64,000 bases of DNA, from positions 62,001 through 126,000 of the forward strand of contig NZ_JXYA01000010.1 in NCBI RefSeq assembly GCF_000967655.1. Reading direction: 5' to 3'. Position 1 is the stretch's first letter; every line of letters begins with the position of its first letter. Source of the stretch: Pseudoalteromonas rubra (lineage in GTDB: Bacteria > Pseudomonadota > Gammaproteobacteria > Enterobacterales > Alteromonadaceae). Below are positions 19,401 through 28,549 of the stretch, one piece after another. The position numbers were made by a program, and so were the translations under genes. The notes beneath the pieces are model-generated. The model saw nothing but the letters and a program-made list of their open reading frames with translations. It did no database searches and was not told the origin of the DNA.

Positions 19401-20273
19401 ATGAAAAAGTTTTCTATAAGCACATCGATTGTGTCTGCCGCCCTGGCTTTACCCTTGCTGGGTGCCACAGCACAGGCACAGGATCTCAGCGATGCCCAAT
19501 TGCAAGCCGCCCGTTATAGCGAGCTTGGCGACATGCTCACGGTGACAGAGGCTCAGGGCAGATTCGCCTGGATGCAAAAATGCTACGACGGGTTACTCGT
19601 TGAACTGTGGGAGCAAATGTTTGATACCCGCGACATTGTCAGCAAAGAAGAAAAACTACGCCAGCTCAAAGAGCTGTGGCTGTCGGCAGATAAAATCGCT
19701 GCGGGCAAAGCACAGTATGTGACCTTTGCGAATGAAGATTTCAGCAATCCGTATGATTGGGTTGCAGGCACCAGTGATAATCAGGCATGTACACTTATGC
19801 CGCCAGAGTATCAGCCTGTGGCACTGAAAACGACGGTGCTGTCACATAGCTACTGTGACAATGCCAGCCTTGATAATGAATGGGAATGGATCTCCAAAGT
19901 CACCATTGAAGACTTCGAGCATCAATCAGGCACCAAAGCACACACTATGGTATCAGGTAAAGTGGTTACCTTGCCTGCAAACCGAAGCGTCAAGGTCTCT
20001 ATCACGCCGGGCAATCTGGAACCTGATTTTCCTTCGTACGTCGTTGCACGAGTCTGGGTTGACTGGGATCACAATGGTCAGCTGGATAACAGTGAAATGG
20101 TCTACAAATCTGCATCAGATGGGGTATTCAAGTTTACCATGGACATTCCGGCAGATGTTCCCGAGGGCACGACATTGATGCGCATTGCAACCGATGCAGG
20201 TGGTGGCTCAGACAACGCTTGCTCCCGTATTCAATATGGTGAAGTCGAAGACTACCTTGTAACGGTTCGTTAA
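19401..20273 (+). CDS. Exported GEVED-domain protein
   Basis: 290 residues with a signal peptide (to AQAQ). Residues 30-130 are mostly helical. The last 130 or so form a GEVED-type domain: VWVDWDHNGQLDNSEMVY is the acidic, calcium-binding-like turn, and the end reads CSRIQYGEVEDYLVTV. GEVED domains are common on exported proteases and cell-surface proteins of marine bacteria. The same ending is on the full-length M4 protease upstream. It starts 10 bases after the first MACPF-like gene and ends 11 bases before the second, so the three are surely co-transcribed. Confidence 0.82.
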   Translation: MKKFSISTSIVSAALALPLLGATAQAQDLSDAQLQAARYSELGDMLTVTEAQGRFAWMQKCYDGLLVELWEQMFDTRDIVSKEEKLRQLKELWLSADKIAAGKAQYVTFANEDFSNPYDWVAGTSDNQACTLMPPEYQPVALKTTVLSHSYCDNASLDNEWEWISKVTIEDFEHQSGTKAHTMVSGKVVTLPANRSVKVSITPGNLEPDFPSYVVARVWVDWDHNGQLDNSEMVYKSASDGVFKFTMDIPADVPEGTTLMRIATDAGGGSDNACSRIQYGEVEDYLVTVR

Positions 20274-20284
20274 GGAAAGATGAT

Positions 20285-21763
20285 ATGAAACCTATTTATT
20301 TATCTGTTTTTGCACTGGCAATGACAGGACAAAGCCTTGCTGCGCAAGAAAAAGAGGCGAACATTTCAAGCGCCAACTTGTCAGGCTCTGTGATCTCGGG
20401 CCTGATCAACGATCATGTGGCCATGGGTACAGCGTATGACAGCCAAAAGAAACGCTTTCTTAATGTACAGCCTGTCGCAGGTGTCATTGATGAGACCTTT
20501 GGTAATACCGAACTCAAGTTTAAAACCGGCATTGATATGAGCTATGACGACATGCTTAATACCTTAAATGGTAGTGTGGATGTCGACGTCAACTTCCCGG
20601 TAGTAAGAGTATCGGCCGGTGCTTCTTTGGCCAAAGAAATGGCTTCCAGCACTTACTCCAGCTCATACACCTTTAGCGCCTCGAGCACGCCGAAAAAGCG
20701 CCTGTTCTTACCTAAAGATCAAAACCAGGGCTACACCCTGTCTCAAGTGGGCAGTGATGTTGCCAACAATCATCAGACCAAACTGCAAACCTTGGTTGGC
20801 GATGAGTTTGTAACCGGTGTTGAATACGGCGCAAACGTACTGGTCAACCTTAAGATCGATTACGGAAGCAACCAAGACAAATCTGACATCGGCGGTTATC
20901 TGGATGTTGATTTATATGGGGGTGTATTCAACGTGGGCGGTCAGCTGAGATACCTGAAGGACGAAACCAAATCGTCAGTGAAGATCACGGTACGCGCCAT
21001 CCAGCAAGGGGGCGATCCTAAGCAGCTGCTAACCATTATCCCAAACAACATCATCACCTGTTCACTGGACAACCCAGAGCCATGCTTTGATATGTTCTAT
21101 GAAGCCGTGAAGTATGCCAAGTCTGGTTTCAACTCGCAGCTCAACTCACTGAGCGACTACAATGTGGTGCGTTACTACACTACGCGTTACGAGAACTCCT
21201 CACTGGCGCTGCGCGCCTTAGTGCCTGAGTATCAGATAGTCAGAAATGCAACAAAATGGCTGATCAGTGAACTTGAAGATGATTTCAAGCAGGCTATTTT
21301 GGATGAGCAACGTGCCGACAAGCTGCTCAACAGCTACTATGCCTACTTGCCCGTGTCACAACGCCTGGCTGTAGAGCAGATCAAAGATCTGGCCTATGAC
21401 AATGCCTGGTTCTTCTTTAATGCTGCCCAGTTTTGCCGCGACAACCCGTTTGGTTACGCGTGTGAAAACAAGGTTCAGGAAATGAAGAGTGCCTGTGTGC
21501 AGCGCGGTAAAAACTGCCCGGCCACCTACAATGTGACTGACTTGCAACTGCCAAGTAATGATCAGCAGGACTGGAAACAGTGCGAACTGGCAAGGCAAGA
21601 AGCCGTGCGTGCCGGTATCGTTACTGAGGAGCAAAGCGCCCGCTTCAGAAACATGCGCTGGGCCCCGACTTTCATCGACGTCACAGCCCCGGCCCGTGGG
21701 ATCCTGAACTGGCGTTTATGTGAAGGCGCTCTGACCACTTACGGTACAGCGTTTGCGCAATAA
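20285..21763 (+). CDS. Exported MACPF-like protein, member 2
   Basis: 492 residues with a signal peptide (to SLAAQ). It aligns with the first member across the GNT-LKFKTGIDMSYD region, the MACPF-like GDEFVTGVEYGANVLVNLKI, and QQGGDPKQLLTIIPNNI with DNPEPCF. It has a longer C-terminal part with six or more cysteines (for example NPFGYACENK, SACVQRGKNCPA), probably disulfide-bonded outside the cell. The pairing of two related members suggests a two-component assembly, but this is inference. A strong terminator-like hairpin follows. Confidence 0.6.
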   Translation: MKPIYLSVFALAMTGQSLAAQEKEANISSANLSGSVISGLINDHVAMGTAYDSQKKRFLNVQPVAGVIDETFGNTELKFKTGIDMSYDDMLNTLNGSVDVDVNFPVVRVSAGASLAKEMASSTYSSSYTFSASSTPKKRLFLPKDQNQGYTLSQVGSDVANNHQTKLQTLVGDEFVTGVEYGANVLVNLKIDYGSNQDKSDIGGYLDVDLYGGVFNVGGQLRYLKDETKSSVKITVRAIQQGGDPKQLLTIIPNNIITCSLDNPEPCFDMFYEAVKYAKSGFNSQLNSLSDYNVVRYYTTRYENSSLALRALVPEYQIVRNATKWLISELEDDFKQAILDEQRADKLLNSYYAYLPVSQRLAVEQIKDLAYDNAWFFFNAAQFCRDNPFGYACENKVQEMKSACVQRGKNCPATYNVTDLQLPSNDQQDWKQCELARQEAVRAGIVTEEQSARFRNMRWAPTFIDVTAPARGILNWRLCEGALTTYGTAFAQ

Positions 21764-21775
21764 CCTGCCATAATT

Positions 21776-21811
21776 AATCGCAATGTGCCTGCGCACATTG
21801 CGATTTCTTTT
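21776..21811 (+). terminator. Terminator or attenuator before MACPF-like member 3
   Basis: AATCGCAATGTG and CACATTGCGATT form a perfect 12-bp stem with a 6-base loop followed by TCTTTT. The ribosome-binding site of the next gene begins a few bases later, so read-through expression of that gene is probably reduced. Confidence 0.8.
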
Positions 21812-21823
21812 CAGGGAGCGGAT

Positions 21824-22891
21824 ATGAAAAAGTTTTTACCTTTACTGGCTCTGGGGTGCACTTTCGCAGCACATAGCCAAATCTATTACAGTGAAAAAGT
21901 CGGTGCCAATGACCTGGGCCGGGCTTTTGACCCAAACATGCATCAGCTCAATAATGCATGCCTGCAAGGCACACCGGTATTACATAATGAACTCAGCGGC
22001 AGCCTGGATTATTTCCAGCGCGTTGACGAGACCTTGATCAAACGCCGTACATTCGGAGAGGTACATGGCGGTGTTAATCTGTTTATTATCGCCGGCAGTG
22101 TATCGACTTCTATGACACATCGTAATGCCACCGATCAGCGTACACTCACATCGCAGCTTCATCTTAAGTTTGATGAAGGCTATAGCACTTTGGAAGACCG
22201 CCAGGTAAAAGCGGGCGTGGATCTCAAAGACTGCGGCAGCCACTTTGTCTATCAGGTCAACTATGGTCGCGATCTGTTTGTCAACACCCGGCTGCACTTC
22301 AAAACCGAAGAAGATTACAAACGCTTTGTGATCAAAATAAAGATACGTTTACTGTTTTTCAAAAAGACCATCACTAAGGTCAAAGAAATCGAAAAGTATG
22401 CCGAAAATGCGGTATTCAGCGTCGATGTTAACTCAAATGGGCCATTACCAGCCAAACTGCAGCAACAGCTCAGCGAGCAACCCACCTATTGCCGTGGAGG
22501 TAACATTACCCCCTGCCTGCAAACACTGGAAAAGCTCGTGGCGTATAGTTTCGACCCCAATGGCCTGATGCTGGATTTGGCCGACTTAGGCAAAGTGCCT
22601 CGCAGCTTTGTGGTCAAGAGCTTTCAGGATTCAGGCCACTATGGTGCCGCTGACTGGGCATCTGTGATGAGTAATACCCTGTATGAACCAACCTGGCGTT
22701 GGGCTGAGCATCAGTACGGTGAAGCGGTCAGACACTTAGAGCGTGCCAAAGCGTTCTTAGCGGTGGCAAGTGAAGCTGAAAAACCGGCACTGGAGGCTCA
22801 ATATGAAGCCGCTCAGATTGCCCTCAGTGATGCCGAAACGCTACGCCAAACCTGCCTGACGTCGCCCTGGTTAAGTCAGTGTGGGTCGTAA
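21824..22891 (+). CDS. Exported MACPF-like protein, member 3
   Basis: 355 residues from the ATG at 21824; AGGGAG lies six bases before it. An earlier GTG at 21785 lies inside the hairpin and is rejected. The signal peptide ends near AAHSQ. CGSHFVYQVNYGRDLFVNTRL corresponds to the MACPF-like motif of the two upstream proteins and keeps the histidine of the classical YGTHY sequence. Lys/Arg-rich helices (FVIKIKIRLLFFKKTITKVKEIEKY) follow. The C-terminal 100 residues are Ala/Glu-rich and probably a coiled coil. Two cysteine pairs fit an exported protein. Confidence 0.55.
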   Translation: MKKFLPLLALGCTFAAHSQIYYSEKVGANDLGRAFDPNMHQLNNACLQGTPVLHNELSGSLDYFQRVDETLIKRRTFGEVHGGVNLFIIAGSVSTSMTHRNATDQRTLTSQLHLKFDEGYSTLEDRQVKAGVDLKDCGSHFVYQVNYGRDLFVNTRLHFKTEEDYKRFVIKIKIRLLFFKKTITKVKEIEKYAENAVFSVDVNSNGPLPAKLQQQLSEQPTYCRGGNITPCLQTLEKLVAYSFDPNGLMLDLADLGKVPRSFVVKSFQDSGHYGAADWASVMSNTLYEPTWRWAEHQYGEAVRHLERAKAFLAVASEAEKPALEAQYEAAQIALSDAETLRQTCLTSPWLSQCGS

Positions 22892-22907
22892 ACAGGCATG
22901 TATTTTT

Positions 22908-22951
22908 CTCACCGAAATGACTGGTTTTTTTATGCCATTTTGGTGAGTTTT
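22908..22951 (+). terminator. Rho-independent terminator ending the exported-protein block
   Basis: CTCACCGAAATG pairs with CATTTTGGTGAG (12 bp, one G-U) and is followed by TTTT. It is the clear end of the 9.6-22.9 kb + strand gene run. Confidence 0.8.
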
Positions 22952-23079
22952 ACACCTCTAATTGAATAAAATTCATGTTCTACTTTGGTCCAATCCGATT
23001 GCACTCAAATTTGATTTATGTCAACGTCTGCTCAATAAACAAAAAATAATGACATAACATCAACAGAGTAGTAGAAGTG

Positions 23080-25608
23080 ATGACAACGACTATTAAACTT
23101 TCGCCAGTTGCACTGGCACTCTTTGCGTGCTCCGCCGCGATGGCAGAACAATCTAACGAACAAAACATAGAAACGATCTCGGTACTGGGCTCTAAGGTAT
23201 CCAACCGGACTGCAACCGAGTCGACTTCTCCGATAGACATACTAGATACAGATCAGCTCAACAAAGGTGGCTTTACTGAATTAGGCCAGAGCCTGCAATC
23301 CATCGCCCCTTCGTTTAACTTTAGCCGAACTCAGGTTTCGGATGGCTCTGATCTGTTCCGCCCGGCAACATTGCGAGGGCTGCAGCCAGACCAAACGCTG
23401 GTGCTGATCAACGGTAAACGCCGTCATACTCAGGCCATATTTGGCCTGTCAGGCACAGTAGGAGCTGGCGCAGCCGGCACAGATATGAACTCCATTCCTA
23501 TGATGGCGCTGAAAAATGTTGAGATCCTCAGAGACGGTGCCGCGGCGCGTTATGGCTCAGACGCCATAGCGGGCGTTATTAACCTTTCTTTGAACGACAG
23601 CACCGGCGTCACCACCGGTTTTGTGCAGGCAGGGTCGACTGGCGAGGGCGACGGTGATACCTATTCTCTGGGCCTGAACCGAGGTTTTGATTTGGGCACG
23701 CAGGGCGGCTTTATTAACGTCTCTGTGGAATATCGCGATGCTGACGGCACCAACCGGGCCGAGCGTGATACCGGTGGCTCCTCGACCATTGCCCCGGGTA
23801 GCCTATCTGATGAGGTACGCTGGCGTCAGGGTAACTCAGAGAGCGAATTTATGTCGGTGTTTTATAACGCTGCGCTACCGGTCGGTGACAAAGAGCTCTA
23901 TTCATTCGCGGGTTTTTCGAACCGAACGGCACTGGGCAATGGCTTTTATCGGGATTTTAACCGTGCGGAGCGAAACATCCCTCAGGTATACCCCGATGGC
24001 TTTTTACCCAGGATAGATAACGAAGCTGAAGACCTGTCCTTTGCAATCGGCCTCAAAGGCGATATCAACCCAGACTGGGCGTTCGATGTATCCAGTGTGT
24101 ACGGCGAAAACCAGTACGACTATTCGTCATCCAATACCATTAATGCCTCTTATGCTGCTGAATACCTGGCGAATAACCCCAACGCATCGGCCCAGGACAT
24201 TGCCAGCAATGCCGGACCCAGAGGCGGCTACTCAGGGGGGTTCAGATTCGATCAGTGGACGACCAACCTGGATATCAGCGGCATTATTGATATAGACGGT
24301 GGCGAGCCGATTTATCTGTCTGTGGGGGCCGAATACCGTAAGGAAAATTATCAGATAGTCCCAGGTGAAGTGGCCTCTTATGCCTGTGGTTTATCTAACT
24401 CCAACCGCTCTTTCCCGTCTGTGATTGATGCGGAAATTTTTGCCGACTGTGGTTTTCAGGCTTATCAGGGGCTCAGACCGGATGCAGCCAACAAAGCGGA
24501 GCGCTCCAGCCATGCTTTATATGTAGAAGCTGAAACGCTGCTCAGTGAAGACTGGCTGGTAAGCGCGGCGCTACGCTACGAAGATGTCTCTGACTCAAAC
24601 GATGACACTATCTGGAAGCTGGCAACCCGCTATGAACTGAGCGAAGATCTGGCAGTGCGTGCGGCGGCTTCGACGGGTTTTCGGGCGCCGTCCTTACAGC
24701 AGTCTGGTTACACTGCCTTCACCACCACACTGGGTGGCGATGGCTCGCTGGCAACCTCTTATACCGCAACCGCTGGTTCACCATTTCCGGCAGCACTGGG
24801 GGTAGATGGCCTGAAGCTGGAATCCTCTGACAACTACAACCTGGGTCTGGCCTGGGATGTTAGCAGCGACCTCTCTGTTACGTTGGACTTCTATCAGATC
24901 AAGATTTACGACCGGATCAACCTGGGCAGCTTCATTGGCGTCAACAGCGATGAGCTAGATGCTTTCCCGGCGGCTAACACTGCGCTGACCGCCACCGGCG
25001 CGGTACAGGGTAACTTTTTCTCCAACTCGCTGGATTCAACTACCCGTGGGGTGGATTTCATCGCGTCTTATTCGACGGCCGTTGCCAGTGGTGAACTGGA
25101 CATTACCTTTGCCGCCAATAAAAATAAGACAGAAATTGATAAGGTTAACGCACCTGAGGGGATCCCTGAGGGCATCGTTCTGGATCAACAAAGACGCTCA
25201 TTCCTGACTCATGGTCAGCCAAGAGAAAGGGCAACGCTGACCTTTGATTATCAGCAAGACGACTGGAATGCGCTGCTACGCTTTAACTACTTCGGTAAAA
25301 CCGAGGTCAGTTACTTTGCAGGTGGACACATTGTACTGCCAGACTTCCTGTCGCCCACCAACAGCTGGCAACAAACCAGTGTGGTTGAATCTGCCGTTCT
25401 GGTTGACGTAAATATGGGTTATCAGCTGACCGACAACATTAACCTGTCTGCCGGTATTGATAACCTGTTTGATGAAACGCCGGATGAACTGGGCGATGAT
25501 GAAGTACTCAACTTCATTACCAATGGTGCTATGCGCTACCCGCTGCGCGCTTTGCCCTATGGCTTTGACGGTATGACATACTACGCTAAGGTGAGCTTCA
25601 GCTTTTAA
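23080..25608 (+). CDS. TonB-dependent outer-membrane receptor
   Basis: 842 residues with a signal peptide (to AAMAEQ). A plug domain with IETISVLGSKVSNR near residue 30, LRGLQPDQTLVLINGKRRH and NVEILRDGAAARYGSDAIAGVINL is followed by a barrel that ends YYAKVSFSF with a terminal aromatic residue. The GSDAIAGVINL plug is typical of receptors with a broad range of siderophore, vitamin or organic substrates; the substrate is not visible. The barrel includes a cysteine pair (SYACGLSN, FADCGFQ) in an external loop. The ATG at 23080 is preferred to the GTG just before it. The gene stands alone between two terminators. Confidence 0.93.
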   Translation: MTTTIKLSPVALALFACSAAMAEQSNEQNIETISVLGSKVSNRTATESTSPIDILDTDQLNKGGFTELGQSLQSIAPSFNFSRTQVSDGSDLFRPATLRGLQPDQTLVLINGKRRHTQAIFGLSGTVGAGAAGTDMNSIPMMALKNVEILRDGAAARYGSDAIAGVINLSLNDSTGVTTGFVQAGSTGEGDGDTYSLGLNRGFDLGTQGGFINVSVEYRDADGTNRAERDTGGSSTIAPGSLSDEVRWRQGNSESEFMSVFYNAALPVGDKELYSFAGFSNRTALGNGFYRDFNRAERNIPQVYPDGFLPRIDNEAEDLSFAIGLKGDINPDWAFDVSSVYGENQYDYSSSNTINASYAAEYLANNPNASAQDIASNAGPRGGYSGGFRFDQWTTNLDISGIIDIDGGEPIYLSVGAEYRKENYQIVPGEVASYACGLSNSNRSFPSVIDAEIFADCGFQAYQGLRPDAANKAERSSHALYVEAETLLSEDWLVSAALRYEDVSDSNDDTIWKLATRYELSEDLAVRAAASTGFRAPSLQQSGYTAFTTTLGGDGSLATSYTATAGSPFPAALGVDGLKLESSDNYNLGLAWDVSSDLSVTLDFYQIKIYDRINLGSFIGVNSDELDAFPAANTALTATGAVQGNFFSNSLDSTTRGVDFIASYSTAVASGELDITFAANKNKTEIDKVNAPEGIPEGIVLDQQRRSFLTHGQPRERATLTFDYQQDDWNALLRFNYFGKTEVSYFAGGHIVLPDFLSPTNSWQQTSVVESAVLVDVNMGYQLTDNINLSAGIDNLFDETPDELGDDEVLNFITNGAMRYPLRALPYGFDGMTYYAKVSFSF

Positions 25609-25617
25609 CCACAATTG

Positions 25618-25652
25618 GGGGTGACTAACCAGAGTCACCCCTCTCTTTTTTT
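25618..25652 (+). terminator. Rho-independent terminator of the second TonB receptor gene
   Basis: GGGGTGACT pairs with AGTCACCCC, then TCTCTTTTTTT follows. Strong canonical terminator. Confidence 0.9.
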
Positions 25653-25693
25653 ATCCTTAACGTGCAAGCACATGTTTTGCAAAGGTGGACTGA

Positions 25694-26407
25694 TCACCCA
25701 CCAATATTAGAGGTAACCCTCTGGCTCATTTGCGCATCTTCTGCAAACTCTCTCATACCCGGGCGCTTGTAAAACAAGGTACGCGTGTAGTTTGAAATGA
25801 CCCAGATCACGCCTTCTCTGTCTACATCAATATTATAAAAAGCACCGAACTTAACCAGCTCACCGTTGTTCAGCGTGTACACACTTTGCGGGCCATCATT
25901 ACTACCATAGACACTGGCAACCAGGTAAACCTGGCCACTTCCCACCGCGATATCTTTAAGTGTGCACAGCTTGCCACAGGCCAGTGGTTGCTGCTCCCAG
26001 CTTACCCCGTTAAACTTAAACAGCTTATCACTTTCAGTGATTGCCCAAATTTCTCCCCCCAGTGCAACATCAATTTTGGTAATGATTTCATTGTCAATTC
26101 GATAACTGCCTTCGAAGTTTTCTGTGGCGTTATTGAATTTCTTTAAAGTGCCATCCCCGTTGACGCAGTAAACATGATCTACCGTGAATGAACTGACATC
26201 CGTCGCGCCCCAGCAGCCGGTCACGGGCTGCCAGTTACCATTTTGATATCTGAATGCATTACCAATCTGGTAATAAATTATCAGGCGCAGGGATCGCTCT
26301 TGGGCGATGCTCCGTTGCGCCCAGTCAGCAGTTGAGGAGAATTTAATTAAACACCGATATAATAAAAACGAATAATATATTCCCATGAGTTTATTTATAA
26401 ACCCCAT
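25694..26407 (-). CDS. Tectonin-like beta-propeller protein, 5' end uncertain
   Basis: About 237 residues. Repeats of the form IDVALGGEIWAITESDKLFKFNG, LKDIAVGSGQVYLVAS and YNIDVDREGVIWVISNYTRTLFYKRPG are tectonin-type propeller blades, found in lectin-like surface proteins. Blades begin near residue 50. The first 45 residues are odd: no clean signal peptide, with mixed hydrophobic and basic stretches. The gene may therefore have lost or frameshifted its true 5' end. The ATG at 26407 is chosen; a TTG at 26458 is also open. Confidence 0.55.
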   Translation of the reverse strand: MGFINKLMGIYYSFLLYRCLIKFSSTADWAQRSIAQERSLRLIIYYQIGNAFRYQNGNWQPVTGCWGATDVSSFTVDHVYCVNGDGTLKKFNNATENFEGSYRIDNEIITKIDVALGGEIWAITESDKLFKFNGVSWEQQPLACGKLCTLKDIAVGSGQVYLVASVYGSNDGPQSVYTLNNGELVKFGAFYNIDVDREGVIWVISNYTRTLFYKRPGMREFAEDAQMSQRVTSNIGG

Positions 26408-26783
26408 TAATATCTCACATGAGAGTAAATATTTGCTCTTTTTAATAACGACGCTCAAGCGTAGACAGCTGTAAACGGCTTAAAAATTCGCTACAGATAA
26501 CACCCAGGGGAACAAGCTACTTCACTAAATGAGCATTAAAAGCAATAAATACAAAAACATAGACTTTAGTACTTGATGTAATCAACTCATTTTTATTGCT
26601 TTTTTTGCTCTTCGGCTGCCACTTTTTGCACTGATTTTTTAACTAATACTTATTTATTATTAACAACTTTTATTCGTTATACTATAACAAAATAACCATA
26701 AAAACATCACTTTGAAACCTGTTTGACACATTTGTTAACTTTAATTATATTCACCTCCCTTCCAGCCAACCGAAGAATAAAAA
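26408..26783. other. AT-rich stretch with no gene seen
   Basis: About 375 bases between the divergent tectonin-like gene and the protease-chaperone pseudogene. It probably holds promoters for both; I see no confident -35/-10 pair and no reading frame worth naming. Confidence 0.5.
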
Positions 26784-27506
26784 ATGAAGAAACTGACATT
26801 TTCACTTATTTTAATAGGTATATTTATATCATATTGGCTTTTTTCCGGATCTGACTCAGAAATTGCACAACCCCCATCAGTGCAAGAAGATGCACTAATA
26901 GTGCATAAAAGCGTAGAATAAGCGGCGCCTGTTGTTGTTTCCGGTTCACCCAAGCAACAAACAGTAATTACCTCAAACACAACAACAGAAATAACGCAGA
27001 ACATGGAGCGATTGCCGCTGGATATTGGGGAAATCGCATCAATCTCTGATGACGCGAGAGCTGTGTTAACAGAAGCGGGCGTGCTGGCAAGGGATATTAG
27101 TGAAGAGGCCTATGTTGAGTTTAACCTTGCCGCCATGCAGCAACTGGAAGTGGGCGATACCTTTGACCTGACTATCCCTCAGACCACCGAAATGCACCGC
27201 GCAGAGGTCACCCAGGTGGATGTCTTTCCCAATGGCGATAAAAGCGTTTTTGCGACAGTTACCGGCTCTAATAACCGCTTTCATAATTCAGTGATGACAG
27301 TCGGAAGTGACGCCATTTACGGACAATTCACTGTCCCCTCTGGTAATTATGTTTTTGAATCCCACGGCAAGCATGGCTGGATTGCCGCCAAACGCGACCT
27401 TTATAAGAATCATGTAGAACACACGCCTCAGGCGCGTGCACCTGCTGAAGGGGCAAAAGATCTCTTTACCCCGCCCATCAACACTCAAACAACAAGTAAG
27501 AAGTAA
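26784..27506 (+). pseudogene. Membrane-anchored protease chaperone-like gene (CpaB-like) with in-frame TAA
   Basis: An ATG at 26784 opens MKKLTFSLILIGIFISYWLF, a single membrane anchor, and stays in frame for 240 codons to 27506, interrupted only by TAA at codon 46 (26919-26921). The remaining 167-residue reading frame from the ATG at 27003 lacks the anchor. The layout (inner-membrane helix, Pro/Thr-rich linker, periplasmic domain, directly before a secreted zinc protease) matches CpaB-type chaperones that help CpaA-type metalloproteases reach type II secretion. That assignment rests on layout and context. The stop is a single-base change from GAA or CAA. Either the gene is broken or the soluble part is made by reinitiation. 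Confidence 0.65.
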
Positions 27507-27517
27507 GGAAAATCAAT

Positions 27518-28252
27518 ATGAAAAAAGCAATTTTAGCGACGGCGCTCACCTTAGCCTCTGGATTAGCTCAGGCAAACACCATAGATATTGCCATTTTGTA
27601 CAGTGATGAAGCTGCAGCTAAAACATCCAATATCCAGACAAAAATCAACCAGCTGATCTCGTTTTCTAATCAGGTGTACAGCCAAAACGAAATCAACTTG
27701 AGACTGAACCTGGTCGCTTCTGACTCTATTGGCAGTGCACAGGTCACAGCTGATGAAGACTGGCTAAATGCACTGACAAACAGCACATCCATCGCGCAAT
27801 ATCGTGATGCAAATAGTGCCGACATGGTGGCATTACTGGGTGTTGGCTCAGCTACGGGCAGTAACCTGATCAGCTGTGGTATTGCCTGGGTTGGTCAGGG
27901 CAGCAACGGTAATCTGTATCCGTCTCAGGTTGACAAAATGTACTCTATTACTGCGGTAGATTGCGGCGCAACCACCTTTGTACATGAGCTAGGCCACAAC
28001 CAGGGCTTAACACACGCGCGCAGACAAGGGGACACCTCTGGTGGCGTATACACCGATGGCATGGGACATGGTGTTTATAATGTATTCACCAGTATCATGG
28101 CCTACCCGCATGTCTTTGGTAGCGCAACACAATACGACTACTTCTCAAACCCGAACTGGACAGCAAACGGCTATCCTTTCGGTGTTGAAGGCGAGTCATA
28201 TGCCTGGAAAACAGTGAATGCAACCAAAGACGACATTGCAAATATGAAATAA
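27518..28252 (+). CDS. Exported metzincin zinc metalloprotease
   Basis: 244 residues with a signal peptide (to GLAQA). The metzincin consensus H156-E-L-G-H160-N-Q-G-L-T-H166 supplies the three zinc-binding histidines and the catalytic glutamate; the Met-turn is SIM194AY. No propeptide is evident. The small size and start IDIAILYSDEAAAK fit reprolysin-like bacterial enzymes (M12/M72 types, the latter cutting before Asp). It begins 11 bases after the presumed chaperone pseudogene, so the pair is one transcription unit. Secretion may be reduced if the chaperone is truly lost. A terminator follows. Confidence 0.88.
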   Translation: MKKAILATALTLASGLAQANTIDIAILYSDEAAAKTSNIQTKINQLISFSNQVYSQNEINLRLNLVASDSIGSAQVTADEDWLNALTNSTSIAQYRDANSADMVALLGVGSATGSNLISCGIAWVGQGSNGNLYPSQVDKMYSITAVDCGATTFVHELGHNQGLTHARRQGDTSGGVYTDGMGHGVYNVFTSIMAYPHVFGSATQYDYFSNPNWTANGYPFGVEGESYAWKTVNATKDDIANMK

Positions 28253-28287
28253 CAAACAGCCTGAGCAATTGTCAGGTGAATGAATAA

Positions 28288-28314
28288 AGAGCGCTCGACG
28301 AGCGCTCTTTTTGT
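28288..28314 (+). terminator. Rho-independent terminator of the metzincin gene
   Basis: AGAGCGCTC pairs with GAGCGCTCT around a GAC loop, followed by TTTTTGTTT. Confidence 0.9.
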
Positions 28315-28447
28315 TTAGTCCGGTAAAACGAAGCATTGGGGCTAAGAGTACGGCACATGCACAGTAAAAAAACTGGGAGTGGGAAAGTTTGTACTATGTA
28401 CTAACTCAAATCTGAGCTGACAGTTTCGATGAATAGAGTTGGACTTC

Positions 28448-28549
28448 ACCTAACAAACCGCTACGAGCGAAAGTCGGATGATCGTTCAGCTCGTTTCTGG
28501 ACAGAAATGAGTTAGGACGAATGCGTCCTTTTAAGTAGCTTGTTATGTA
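28448..28549 (-). other. Integron attC site of the 119-residue cassette (attC3)
   Basis: On the minus strand the site begins ATAACAAGCTAC at the gene's stop codon and ends GTAGCGGTTTGTTAGGT. The two ends are inverted, and the last seven bases GTTAGGT match the R' consensus GTTRRRY. Imperfect internal pairing and about 100 bp length fit VCR-like attC sites. Confidence 0.72.

Noticed and set aside
26919..26921. Programmed recoding at the three in-frame stops (26919, 30017, 55966)
   Set aside because: The stops are three different codons in unrelated genes with no shared downstream structure; simple nonsense mutation is more likely.
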